Assembly (NCBI GenBank): GCA_005281725.1
Contig: SSBO01000001.1
Span: 190,956 to 254,955, forward strand
DNA length: 64,000 nt
Reading direction: 5' to 3'
Origin: Wuchereria bancrofti
Lineage: Eukaryota; Nematoda; Chromadorea; Rhabditida; Onchocercidae
Both the position numbers and the translations under genes were made by a program. A model generated the notes under the pieces. That model did no database searches. It was not told where the DNA came from and saw nothing but the letters and a program-made list of their open reading frames with translations. Below, piece after piece: positions 37,801 through 49,821 of the stretch (within the stretch, counting starts at the first letter, position 1; each line of letters opens with the position of its first letter).

Positions 37801-40800
37801 AAAACCAAGAGCATTTAGAGTCTGATTTAGAATCTGACCACTCAGAATCTGGAAAATTGTCAGTTACCTCTGAAGAATCATCAGCCGACACAGCCAGAAT
37901 GTTATCACCTGAACTAGAGCAAAAAGATGGAACGAAAATGGAGGATTACAATAAAGGCTATGGAAGTAAATGTTTATTTATTTATTTATTTACTTATTTA
38001 TTTATTCATCTATTTATTTAATTTACTAAATACTTGACACGAATTTGATGATTATTTAGCGTGTGGAGAATCGTCGATGGACACTGCAAGAATGGTATCA
38101 CCTAAAAAACAAGAAAAGGAGAGAGGAAAGATGGAGAATTACGATGAAGATTATGAAAGTAAATGTTTGCATACCTAGTTGGTTGTTTATATTTATTTGT
38201 TTATTAATTGCTTGACACGAATTTGACTACCATTTTGAAGAATCAGTGTCCGGCACCGCTGGAATGGTATCACCTATAATGGAAACGAAGGAGAAAAAGA
38301 AAAAAGAGGATTACAATAAGGACTATGAAAGTAGATGCTTAGTCATTTATCTATGTTAGCTATTTGTCTATTTGTTATCTATTTGTTTTCTAATTATTTG
38401 ACACTAATTTGACGACTATTTTGAAGAAGCGCCGGTTTCCGCTGCTGGAATGGTATCACCTGCAAAGGAAAGGGAGAAGCGGAAGATGGAAGATTACAAA
38501 GATTATGAGAGTAAATGTTTACGTGCTTAGTTTATTTTTACTTAATTGTTTACTAATTGTTTAACACTAATTTGAAAACTGTTCTGAAGAAGCACCAGTT
38601 TCCGCTGCTGGAATGGTATCACCTGCAAAGGAAAGGGAGAAGCGGAAGATGGAAGATTACAAAGATTATGAGAGTAAATGTTTACGTGCTTAGTTTATTT
38701 TTACTTAATTGTTTACTAATTGTTTAACACTAATTTGAAAACTGTTCTGAAGAAGCACCAGTTTCCGCTGCTGGAATGGTATCACCTGCAAAGGAAAGGG
38801 AGAAGCGGAANNNNNNNNNNNNNNNNNNNNNNNNNNNNNNNNNNNNNNNNNNNNNNNNNNNNNNNNNNNNNNNNNNNNNNNNNNNNNNNNNNNNNNNNNN
38901 NNNNNNNNNNNNNNNNNNNNNNNNNNNNNNNNNNNNNNNNNNNNNNNNNNNNNNNNNNNNNNNNNNNNNNNNNNNNNNNNNNNNNNNNNNNNNNNNNNNN
39001 NNNNTAATTGTTTAACACTAATTTGAAAACTGTTCTGAAGAAGCACCAGTTTCCGCTGTTGGAATGGTATCACCTGCAAAGGAAAGGGAGAAGCGGAAGA
39101 TGGAAGATTACAAAGATTATGAGAGTAAATGTTTACGTGCTTAGTTTATTTTTACTTAATTGTTTACTAATTGTTTAACACTAATTTGAAAACTGTTCTG
39201 AAGAAGCGCCAGTGTCCGCTGTTGGAATGGTATCACCTTCACAGGAAAAGGAGAAGCGGAAAATGGAAGACTACAAAGAATATTATGAAAGTAATTGTTT
39301 ACGTGCTTAGTTTATTTCTACTTAATTGTTTACTAAATGTTTGACACTAATTTGACGACTGTTTTAAAGAAGCGCCGGTTTCCGCTGCTGCAACGGTATC
39401 ACCTGCAATGGAAATGAAAGACAGAAAAAAGGAGGATAATTACGAAAGTGATTATGAAAGTATTTGTTTGTTTGTTTACTGTTTATTTGTTTACTAATTG
39501 CTTAATTCGAGTCTGATTATCATTCAGCGTGTGAGGAATCGTCGGTGGACACTGCAATAATGGCATCACCTAAAATGCAGGAAAAGAAGAGAGGAAAAAT
39601 AGAGGATTACAATGAAGAATATGAAAGTAAATGTTTATTTGCTTAGTTGTTCATATATGTTTATTTAGTTTAGTGGTTGATTAACACGAATTTGACAATT
39701 ATTTTGAAGAATCGCCGGTCGCAGCTGCTGGAATGGTATCATCTGTAATTGACAGGAAAGATAGAAGAGAGCCAGAAGATTATGATTATGAAAGTACGTG
39801 TTTGATTGTTTGTTGTTTATTTTTTACTTGTTTACTAATTATTTAATTCGAATTTGATTATCATTCAGCGTGTGAGGAATCGTCGGTGGACACTGCGGAA
39901 ATGGTATCACCGAGAAAAATGGAGAAGGATAGAAGAAAGATAGAGGATTACGACAAAAACTTTGAAAGTATATTTTCAAAAACTTTGAATAGTTTACTTC
40001 TTTGCTTGAAAATGGTTTCACTCTACTTATTTGTTTATTTTATTTATTTACTAATTGTTTGATAAGAATTTGATGAACATTTAGAGTCTGAAAAACCATT
40101 GGTCACATATGATGAATTATCGGCCGCTACAACTAAAATGATATCATCTAAAATGAAAGCAAATGATAGAAAGAAGTCGGAGGATTACAAAAATGATTAT
40201 GAAAGTATATGTTTACTTGTTTACTGTTTATTTTTTTATTTGTTTACTAATTGTTTAATTTGAATTTGATTATCATTCAGCGTGTGAGGAATCGTCGGTG
40301 GACACTGCAGAAATGGTATCACCCAGAGAGAAGGAAAAGGATAAAAGGAAAATGCAGGATTATGACAAAGTCTTTGATAGTATGGATGCTTACTTTTTTA
40401 TTTGTTTGTTTATCGTTTATAGTAAAATACATATTCATTTATTTGTTAATCATTTAACATAAATTTCGATGACCATTTAGAGTTAGATGTTTCATCAGTA
40501 GCCGCTGTTGGAATCGTATCACCTGGAATGGAGGAAGACAAAAAATGCAAAAGTATTTGTTTATTTGTTTATAGAAATTTTATTGTCTGTCTTTTAGATG
40601 AAAGTTTCGTACTTTTTTGTTTACAAAAAATGTTTCAGTTTCTGAACAATCTACTGTGTCTCTTTCAGTGCCAGCACATGGTCATTCATTATCACCAAAA
40701 AATGAATCAAAATCATTGAAAATTCAAAAAAGCAATGAAATTACTCAACAAGCCACATTTTTGACCATTTATGAAACTGAAGTGGAAAAAGACGATAATA

Positions 40801-41039
40801 AAGATAATCAAATGGTAGAAGTAAATGAAGATGAGAGTGAAAAGGGTAAACAAAATGACGCTGTGATTGACAATGATAATACTATGATTGATAGTAGTGA
40901 TTATGACGACGATGATAGAAGTATATACTTCTCGATTCGAAGTATGAAAGAAATGAATAATTGTCAAAATTCCGACGATGAAAGTGTTTATTTTACTGTA
41001 CCTTCGACAACAGCAAATAATGATCCAACAATTACTTGA
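34844..41039 (+). CDS. gene B: paralogue of gene A with tandem exon array, charged Ser/Glu/Lys/Tyr repeats
   Basis: N-terminal exons 34844-34880, 35166-35221, 35335-35391, 35628-35664, 36020-36090, 36206-36219 (14 nt) and 36514-36647 read MSTSKSSG, DVVASKPKRKRRYRYINTE, HNKVVDIYNPYYNYFNERY, KIHLERRNKKRK, EAVPLLEEEPNKISSGSTSG and then a lysine-rich segment. The first four match gene A in order and phase; exons 3 and 4 also match in length. Then come at least 20 repeat exons (36827-40552), each starting and ending in phase 1. The last exon, 40639-41039, codes an acidic tail (DNDNTMIDSSDYDDDD) ending TTANNDPTIT. The product is highly charged, rich in Ser/Thr/Lys/Glu and Tyr, with no cysteine-rich domain. 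The function is unknown. A filarial sheath or excretory mucin-like protein (shp3/Juv-p120 type) is a guess from architecture only. A gap of N lies inside the array. The true 5' exon is uncertain; the ATG at 34859 could be the start. Confidence 0.75.
36827..40552 (+). repeat. tandemly duplicated exon array of gene B, 20 exons seen plus gap
   Basis: Exons: 36827-36925, 37000-37098, 37173-37292, 37368-37478, 37600-37731, 37819-37965, 38060-38158, 38241-38330, 38427-38510, 38590-38673, 38753-gap, 39041-39124, 39204-39290, 39370-39459, 39528-39626, 39710-39793, 39869-39967, 40085-40204, 40281-40379 and 40481-40552. Each codes variations on SS-x-DTA-x-M-VSP, a Lys/Glu/Arg-rich middle, then MEDY-x-x-DYE. 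Introns are also repeated (GTAAATGTTTA start, TTTATTTG runs, AATTTGA before the acceptor). From 38427 to 39204 the exon-intron unit is nearly identical with a 163-bp period, so this part was amplified recently. Acceptors in this part are TGAAG rather than TTTAG. Confidence 0.92.
38811..39004. other. assembly gap (N) inside the exon array
   Basis: There are 194 N. The gap begins within repeat exon 11 of gene B and ends in a following intron. The distance between flanking exon starts (288 bp) is not a multiple of the 163-bp period, so the gap size is not the true size and the number of repeat exons is unknown. Confidence 0.98.
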
Positions 41040-41234
41040 ATCTAATTATATGGTAATTTATTTTATCAAATATGGCTATAAATTTTGGTGAAATTATCAT
41101 TAGTATCAATATATTTGATTTGGATGATTTATAGAAGTAATGATAATTTGAAAGAAGAATATTAAAAGTTGAAAGATTATTTATGCATTTGTGATTAAAT
41201 ATAAGTATATTCCATAAACTGATCATTGATTTAT

Positions 41235-41249
41235 AATAAAATGAATAAA
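41235..41249 (+). terminator. poly(A) signals of gene B
   Basis: Two AATAAA hexamers (41235-41240 and 41244-41249) lie about 200 bases after the gene B stop codon, followed by a T-rich run. Confidence 0.6.
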
Positions 41250-42892
41250 AATTTTTTTTGTCTTTTTCATTTGTGTATGCAACAAATTATCAACTAATTA
41301 TGAATTAAATTAAAACTATAAAATGTATCGGTGCTTATTTCCAGTAGTTAACCTGAAATGATCAATTGATCAATCAGATAGAATATGCTGTAATATTTTA
41401 TTCTTTTATTTCTAATTTCTTCTTATAATTTCATATGTATCTCATAATGTTACCAATAAAGTTAATTTTCACTCACTGTAATGTTTGAGTAAAATTTAGC
41501 AAATTGTTATCATCTTTCCATTTTTTACATATATTTAAATTTTGAAAATGATAACGAAATGAATTTTGTCATTAATGAATGTTAATTAATTCAATATAAT
41601 TGATAGATTTTTATATAGATTTAATTAATAGTATAATTATAATTGGTAGATTTAATTAACAATTATTTTTTATATTTTTGATAGATTTAATTAACAATCA
41701 TTACTACTATTCAATAGCTTTTTTTACTAGAAGATATTTCATATTATGATATAATATCGTTTAAAAAAAAAATTAATAAAATTCATTTAATCATATCATA
41801 ACATGAAATATCAATCAGCAAGCAAAACAATAACAAATGTGCACTGATAAAAAGCAATACATTATTCCAAGAAATAACCAGCAAATTTATTTAATTTTAA
41901 AATTTGCATTAGCTTTTTATTAACTTTCCTAATGTTTCAAAAAAAAAAAAAATGGCTATAATACATTTTAATGATATATTGTCATCGTTTAATATATGTG
42001 ACAAAACTATTTGATATTTAATCAAAGAGACGAAATATCCTTGGAGCTATTGGTAAATATTCAAAACATAGAGTTAATGCTAATTTTTCTCTTCTCCAAT
42101 CACAAGCAAATTTAATTTTCCATTTTATTTTATTTGTTACATAAATGTAAACTTTATTAAGTATAACTTCAATAAAAATTTATCTCTCCGCTATGGCATT
42201 ATCTCTGCCAATAATGCATTCAAAATTGTGTTTTATCAAATTTAGCATATCTAATATTGACTTTTACTTTGCCAACATTATTTGTCTATTTTTGAAATGA
42301 ATGAATGAATGAATTGGTCTTTTTTTTAGATGGAAAGCTTTAAACTTTATAGAGAAATATCAGCTTATTTTTCTTGCTTTTCACTTGTTTATTTTTTAAC
42401 TAGAAAAAAAAAGAGAAAAAAAAGAAAGCTTTTTAAAATCTAATCTTTCTTCTCTTAATCTTTACTACTCTTCACTGTCTCCTATCACTATTATTCCACG
42501 ATGCCACATATAAGCTTTTTATTTTTTTTTTTCCTCTTTTTTTAAGAAAACAAATCTTGAGCTATTCTGACAAAATTGACATTCATTTTTATCATATAAC
42601 AGTTGCAGAACTCGTTTCAGATATATTTATTAAAAATATTTTGATCAATTAATGGACCATTATTTGCAAATTATGCATTACTCATTCATTTAGGCAGCAT
42701 TTTAAAGTTTAGAGATCAACTGATAATTGAAAACATTTTAATTACTAAGAACTATTGTGGAAATGATAGTTTTGTAAGGTGTTTTTCGCATTTTACGATT
42801 AAAAATCTCCAAACTTAATATGTATTCATTAATTAACATTCGTTAATATCTTTCATTCGTTGTCATTTGCAAATGATAAGCTATGATGAAGA

Positions 42893-42926
<34 letters not shown>

Positions 42927-45900
42927 CAATGCATAACATTCACTCATTTCATCGAAATTTCTTCTTATTGCATTTTAAATTAATTACGTTTACTTTATAA
43001 AATTAGGTTTATATTTTTTTCAAGTTTACGTATTACATTTACTATTAAAATTAAATCCGATGCAAATGATTCTTTGAAGGAGTGGAAATTTTTAACTAAA
43101 AATTTTGTTACTTTTTGCAATTTCATGAATTAAAAAGAAAAAAAGAAAGGAAGAAAAAGGAAAGAAATAAAAAAGCTACACTAAATGCGTATTAATTAAA
43201 AATTTTTTTTTTCTTCTAAATACACAGCATTTCAGTCAGTGCATTATTTTGAAGGTTTAAATTTCCGGAGTATTTCAATCAGATAATACATCAATGATGA
43301 CAATCGGAAGAACTCAATTTTAGTATAATCCCACATACTGAAACAAATTCTTTTATTACTTGTCAAGAAAGATGGGCTTACTCATAGGATTATCAGGAAA
43401 TCCTATTTTTGTTTACTTCAAAACTTAAATATTTCTATTTCTCAATTCGTTAATGTTTCCAGAAGAAGTAATATATTTAGTATACATATAGTAAACTTTT
43501 CTTTTTTTTTTGCAAATATTTATTTTGTCTTAATTCAAGTAAATAATTCGATATTATAATTAAGATATTTGGATATAGTTCAAATTATCCCGAAAAATGT
43601 TAGCAAATTTTATCTGATTTATTTCAAGTTTCTATTAAAGTATGACATATAAAAGTAAGTTAAATTTGTTTCTTTTTTCTGTGCTATTTCAATTATTTGT
43701 GGTTTTCTTGGTGTAAATAAAAGCGATATGAGAGGTCAAGGTCATAATCAGAAATGACAACACTCTAATTAATGGGTAAAACAGACTAACTAATCAATCA
43801 CTGAACTGACCTCTTTTCATTTTCAAATTCTCTGCTAATAAGAATATGTCTCCCTCTCTCTCCCTCTCTTTTTTTTTAAAGCAATAGGCTTTTGATAACG
43901 ACGATGTGGTACAATTGATGAATTAAGAATACCTCGAAACCTCTAAATTAAATCAATCAATAATGAACATTAAAAATCAATGATCTGATATGAATTAAAT
44001 ATAATTTGTTTATCAGTTTAATTTTTGTTTTTCTTTTTCTCAAGACTAACAGTCATGCATTTATTTGTTGTTTACTAAATTACTCTTCACGATGTGTGAC
44101 CAATCATTTGGCAGTATTTAACATAACAACGATGTGACACAGTTTAAAACACAGTTAAAAATAAATTTTTTGTGACACAGTTAAAAATAATTTTTTTTTT
44201 TTGAATAATAAAATTCTTCAAAAATTGGAAGAAATTGAAAAATTAGTTATTTTCAGCGCTTGTTCCAAAGTATAACAAAAAGTACAATTGTTCTTTTCTT
44301 TTTTTTTTTGTCAGCAATTCATGAATTGAAAAATTTTCACTTTTATTTACATTCCATTCACACAATGAATAAAAACAATTTTCTGTTTCTATTACTCAAT
44401 GAGCAAATAAAATACTAATTAATTAATGAAATGTTAAAGTTTCATTCCTTATAAATTATGGATTGTGTTAAGTAATAATATTATTAGACTAAAATTCAAA
44501 ATTATTATTTTGGGTATATTATGGGTAAAATCTAAAAGTTCTTATTGCTTGATTTTAGAGCAAAATTGTTAGTATCAATCTTTGATAATAAAAATTCTCA
44601 TATGGCCTTATTATGCACACCCAAATGACTTTATCAAATGGGACAAGAGAAAGGGAAAACACAGAGACAAAGAGAGGGAGAGGAAGGGAGAGAGGGAGAG
44701 AGAAAGGGAAAGAAATGATTGAAAGGAATAATAGAAAGGGTAATCAATGAGTAAGAAAGAGACACGGAGGTGTAATAGTTAAATGAAGGTGTGGTAATGA
44801 TAGTAATAGTAGTAGTAGTAATGTTAGTAAGCACGGCAGGTAGTAGTAGTATAAGTTTCTAAATTCGATCGATCTTCCTCTCTCCCTCTCTCTCTCTCCC
44901 TCTCTCTTCCTTTTTCCTTCTATCTCTCTTTCCCTCTTTCTCTGTATTATCCCTTTACCTCTCTCTCATCCAATTTTTCTTCATTTTCCTATGTTTATTC
45001 CACCAATTTTAATGATTTTTCTAACACTCAAGAAAAAAAAGAAAAATTTCGAACGCAAATTGTTTTTTAGCTACATTACTTCTAAGAACAGTTAGCATTT
45101 TTCTTTTATTTTACATTGTCTTTTCATTCTTTCTTTTTTGCTTTTTGAAAATTTTAATTTTGTTTTGTTTTTCTTTCTTTTTTAAAACTTTATTAAACTA
45201 AAATAAAACAAAAAAAAGAGATGAAAATGAAAAAAAAAATGAAATATTATTTCATATGATTAATTATCATATCATATTGATAACTAACTATAAGTATTCA
45301 TTGTTTTTAACAATTTAAAAAAAAAAAACTAAAAATCTTTTTCTGCCTTCTTATTTAATTGTTTTCTGATCGATGGATGAATAGATGGATGCATAAATGC
45401 TGGATAGATGGATGGATGGATGAATCGGTTGGTTTGATAAAATTCAATTTTCATCATTCATCTCTAATCCTTGTTGCTTACTACTTACTATTTACTACAA
45501 TTACTACTTACTACTATTTCATTCATTGATTTTTATAAATTTGAAAACGTATTTAACTTTATGATTCATTTTTAAAAATTTCATTATTAAAATTAGCTAT
45601 GATAATTTTTTTTTTCAAATTTGCACTTAGTTTAAATATTGCTGAAATATCTATAAAATAAATGTTTATAAACAACAAATGCATTTCATTAGAAAAGCAA
45701 AAAATAGATAAATAATTATCATAATAAAAGAAAGGAAAGTCCTTTTCCTTTTTTTTTTTTTTTTTGTTTAATTAAATAATTGTTTTACTTTTCTTTTTTA
45801 ATTTTTGAATTCTTTTAACTAAGAGAAGAAAAAAAGAAAAGGAAAACAAAATTTACACTTTTTAATGTGTATTTTGAAAGTTTGTGTTGTTTATTTTAGG

Positions 45901-48502
45901 ATGTTTTTGCTATTGATTGAGGTTTGAAGTGAGAGACAAACTTCTTTGCAACTAGCCATCCATCGTCTAATCGATTGTCATTCTGCTTAGATATCCGTCA
46001 GTTGTTGTTGGCTTAGAAATATATTTCACTTTATTTATAAATTAGTCATTTGTGATGATTTCATACTTGAAACCGCATTACATTTTTAATTTCTCATCCT
46101 CAATTATTTTTATACTTTGTACATTTCATTTCATTTCATTTCATTCCTTTTCATTTCTTTTTTTCCTTTTTTCTTTTTCTACTTTTAAAATATTTGGCTG
46201 AAAGAGAATTGAAAAATGAAGTGGAAGGAATAAATAAATATATAAATAAAATGATAGTTATGAATGAAAGTGATGCATGAATTTGATCTTTTTTTTCATC
46301 CCAAAAAAAAAAAAAACCAAAATTCTTGCATACCACTTTTTTGTATTGAAAAATTCCTATTTTTCTCCCTCTCTCTCCCTTTCTTTCTCTCTCTCTCTAT
46401 ATATTATATATATGTGTGTGTGTGTGAAAAAATATGTGAAAATATAAATGAATTAATAATATTTTAATTAATAATTTTATTAATGTAAAAAGATGAAATA
46501 ATGAATTAGGTAAAATAAATAAATAAAATTAACACACATATATACGTATTTATGTAAGATTTAAAATTTATTATCCATTTAAGGAGTACCACTAATTATT
46601 CCTGAAATAAAGATAATAAAATTTCAAACACTAATAGCTATATAACAACAGCTTAAACCAATAAACAATCTTTCCTTTACTATTTGTCAAATTTTCTATC
46701 GATTTGAAATCTCTAAGCAGCTTTATTATTAGTCACTTTAAATTCAACAATAAATATTTTCCCTTTCTCTTCCAATTTTTTAATTTCTCTTTCTCCTTCT
46801 TTAGTTTATATTATTACCTTGTGTAGTTGTTGTTATATTTTACTTATAAATAACAAATAATTAATAATATATTTGTATATTTGATTATAATAGCAATAAT
46901 AACATAATGATAGAGAAATTTCCTTTCATAATTTACACATATTTATTATTTCAAAATTACAAAAATTTAATTTTATATTAACACAAGAAATATGTAAAGA
47001 ATATAATATTTTATTATATTGTACGGATACGTAATTTGTTCATATTTCAATTAGCATAGCATTTCTACTTTTTCTTATCAGTGATCAGAGTCAATTAATC
47101 ATTCAGTTAATCAGCCTTATCATTTGTCGAGAAATCATAGGTGTTTGTTAGGGAACATTTGAATAATTTGTGTTGGTATTAAACAAATGTATTGAAAAGG
47201 AACGACTTTAATTCACTATCAGTTACGATATACAAGTATTAATCTATAACAACAATATACTGATAATTTCATAGCAATTTGAAAGGTTTACGAATATGAG
47301 ATAGAGAGATTGTACGGAAGAAATAAATTAATGGGAAATTTAAAGGATTTAAATTAATCGAATTAAATAAATGTGAAAGAATAGTCCAATTGTAGCTTGC
47401 TGATACCACAAAAAACCGACAAAGTGTTTAAATCCTTATATAGTGGACATTGGCTTGCAACAAAAACGCATGATTACAGTGATTAAAGAGTTATCAGATG
47501 ATCTTTGCTCTTTGTATAGTAAAATATATATACAGTTAAAAGTGGATTTTAACATTATATCAGTTACTGATAAGAATGACTGTTGGATTAGAAAAATTTT
47601 ACAATTTGATATGGAACAAAGGAGTTATTTTTAACATATTAAACAATGCACATACGTTTTTGTTAATAGTTGAAAAAATATTATTAAATAGCTCAACTAC
47701 AACGGGAAGATCAGAGTTGGATAAATGATTGCTTATTTAAATGTAATGTAAAACAGTTTTATATTTATTTAAAGAACGTTCAATTAAGACAATCTTTAGT
47801 CTTAGGCGATTAATACAGTTTTACTTCCACACAATATTATAATTGAATTTTTTGCGACATCGTTTATAACAGAGTAAACCTTGGAGTAAACAGATTATTA
47901 AATAACAATAGATGCTGGCAATTTTCTCAGTTCGCAAAAAAAAAAGGAAACTCGAATAATACGAGAAGGAAGCATTTACGATTTTTATCATTATCGTTAT
48001 TATTATTATTGTAAATAATACTATTATAATAGTATTGTATAGTAATATATAATAATAATATTATGTAATAATATTATTATCATATATAATAATTATTAAT
48101 ATTATAAATATTACTGTTATTATATAGTAATAATAATATTATTACAAATATATGCTTTTTAATATAACTCAATTTTAAACGATAATTATTAATTATGTGT
48201 GAATGTCATTTTGCAGCAAAATTTCCTACAATATTTGTAAAGCAAGAAAACAAAGACTTGCTTTCTGGCTGAATAATGGACTATCATCATATATATTATT
48301 ATTAAATAACAAAATAATAATAGTTATAGTAATAGTGATAGTAATAATAATAGTAATAATAATAATGATGATAATAATAATAATAATAATAATAAAATGA
48401 TAACACGTACAATGTTTTAGTGGCCAGCGTTTGAGAATAACGTTTACGTTTATTTTTACATTAATAAGCGTAATAAATTTAGGATAAATTAAGGTCGTTA
48501 AA
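41250..48502. other. long AT-rich intergenic region with microsatellites
   Basis: No coding region is supported over about 7 kb. Contents include: an ATGA run near 42297; a (TAA)n run at about 42896-42921; a DR0 nuclear-receptor-like site at 43733-43744; a purine tract (about 44640-44720) and pyrimidine tract (about 44870-44945) forming an inverted pair; a GATG run near 45372-45424; a TG/TA microsatellite near 46396-46427; and ATT/TAA-rich runs at about 47985-48160 and 48285-48400. ORFs in this region are translations of simple sequence. Confidence 0.5.
44640..44945. repeat. homopurine / homopyrimidine inverted pair
   Basis: On the plus strand a G/A tract (GGGAGAGAGGGAGAGAGAAA type) at about 44640-44720 is followed by a C/T tract (CTCTCTCCCTCTCTCTCTC type) at about 44875-44945. 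The two are imperfect reverse complements, with a spacer carrying GTAGTAGTA runs. Transcribed or single-stranded, they could fold into a long hairpin. Confidence 0.6.
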
Positions 48503-49821
48503 ATGCTCTCTACTGGTCTACTTTTATCCATCGTTGCTGCGGTCGTCCTATGCGATAGTGACGCAGAAAGTGTGGTACGTGAAATGACAAGCACTAAGGT
48601 TAATTTTTTAAGATGTCATTGTTTGGAAATAACTTTCTCATCATAGTTGACTAATTAATTAATTAATTAATTGGCTTCTTCATCTGGACCAGTTTAACTA
48701 TTAATTAATTATTAATTTTTTTCATACATAATATTCTGCAAATATGTGCATATCTATTATATATCTTTTTTTTTTTTTTGTAGAAAAATAATTTTTTTAA
48801 AAGTAACTGTATCATTTATGAAGGTATAAGTTAACCTTAAAAAGATATAATTTAATTTCATCTTTTGTTTATTTTCATTTGCTTCCCATTATGAATAATG
48901 CTTTACTCATTAATCTTAGCTGCTCTTCACTTATCCATTTTAATGGCAATCTAAACAACTCAGAAAATGGGACAGTTTGAATGACAGAAAATCAGTATTA
49001 TAGCCATATTTTTAGGAAGTGATATGGAATTTTCTCTATCAATTCTAATTCTTCCATAAAATTTCTCTTTAAAAAAAAGAAGAAAAAAAAAACGAAAGTC
49101 CAAAAAAAAAAAATTCAGATTTTACAACTTCAAATAATGCCGGAATTTTTATAAAAGTAACAAATTTGAATCAAATAAAAAGAAAAAGTTAAATTATAAT
49201 GAAAATGTAAATTTAACNAAAAAAATTTTTTTTTCTCAAAATTTATTTGAAATAAATTATATAAATATATTCCATACATTTATTTCTGATTATTATTTTC
49301 TCTATCAATGAAAAATAATTTCTATTCTGTTTTTATATTTTATAGGATGGTGCAACATGGTGTCCAGTACCGGTTGTTGGTACACAATGTCCTTCATCAA
49401 GCATTTTTCATTACTACAAATGTTGTGGTACTGCTAACAAAGAATGCTGTTTCAATCTACAGGTTAACTTTTCTCTCATTTATTTATAAACTTTTTTTTC
49501 TTTTTTTTCAAATTTACTTTTAACTTTTTTTTGTTGTTTGATTTTTTTGTTGTGATAAGATGAGATTAGATAAGCAGTGATAAGATAAAAGTAAAGAGAT
49601 AAATTCAAATGTTTTTTTTTTTCTTTTTTTCATTCTTTCATTCTTAATTTTTATTTGCACATTTTTTTTTCTTCCCTTTTCTTTTTTTCATTATTTAAAA
49701 ATTTGAAAATAAAATAAATTAATTTTAGACATGGGTTATTGTCGTTTTGGCAGTGATTGCAGTAATGATGCTTGCATCATTCGTACTTTCAGTTCTACGC
49801 TGCTTATTTTGCCGTCGTTGA
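48503..49821 (+). CDS. small secreted-type Cys-rich single-pass membrane protein, 3 exons
   Basis: Exons 48503-48574, 49346-49462 and 49729-49821 are all in phase 0 and give 93 residues. Exon 1 is a signal peptide (MLSTGLLLSIVAAVVLC, then DSDAESV). Exon 2 is a compact extracellular module with WCPVPVVGTQCP, YYKCCGTANKECCFNLQ. It contains six cysteines in a pattern recalling the CC-G...CC head of Shisa/VOPP1/WBP1-type membrane adaptors. Exon 3 is one strongly hydrophobic transmembrane helix (WVIVVLAVIAVMMLASFVL) followed by a very short basic tail, RCLFCRR. I do not recognise a named orthologue. The intron sizes (770 and 266) are ordinary, and splice sites are GTACGT/TTATAG and GTTAAC/TTTTAG. 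A small type I membrane protein is well supported; its function is unknown. Confidence 0.82.

Noticed and set aside
38705..39079. Open frames spanning the N gap
   Set aside because: They consist mostly of unknown residues and exist only because N codons do not give stops.
36947..39480. CRISPR-like regular spacing of repeats near 163 bp
   Set aside because: The periodicity is an exon-intron unit of a eukaryotic gene with open frames and splice sites, not a CRISPR array.
44634..44834. 66-codon minus-strand frame (Ser/Pro-rich)
   Set aside because: It is a translation of the purine/pyrimidine low-complexity tract.
48203..48594. Isoleucine-rich open frames on both strands
   Set aside because: They translate ATT/AAT microsatellite sequence. 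Only the plus-strand exon 48503-48574 in another frame is real.
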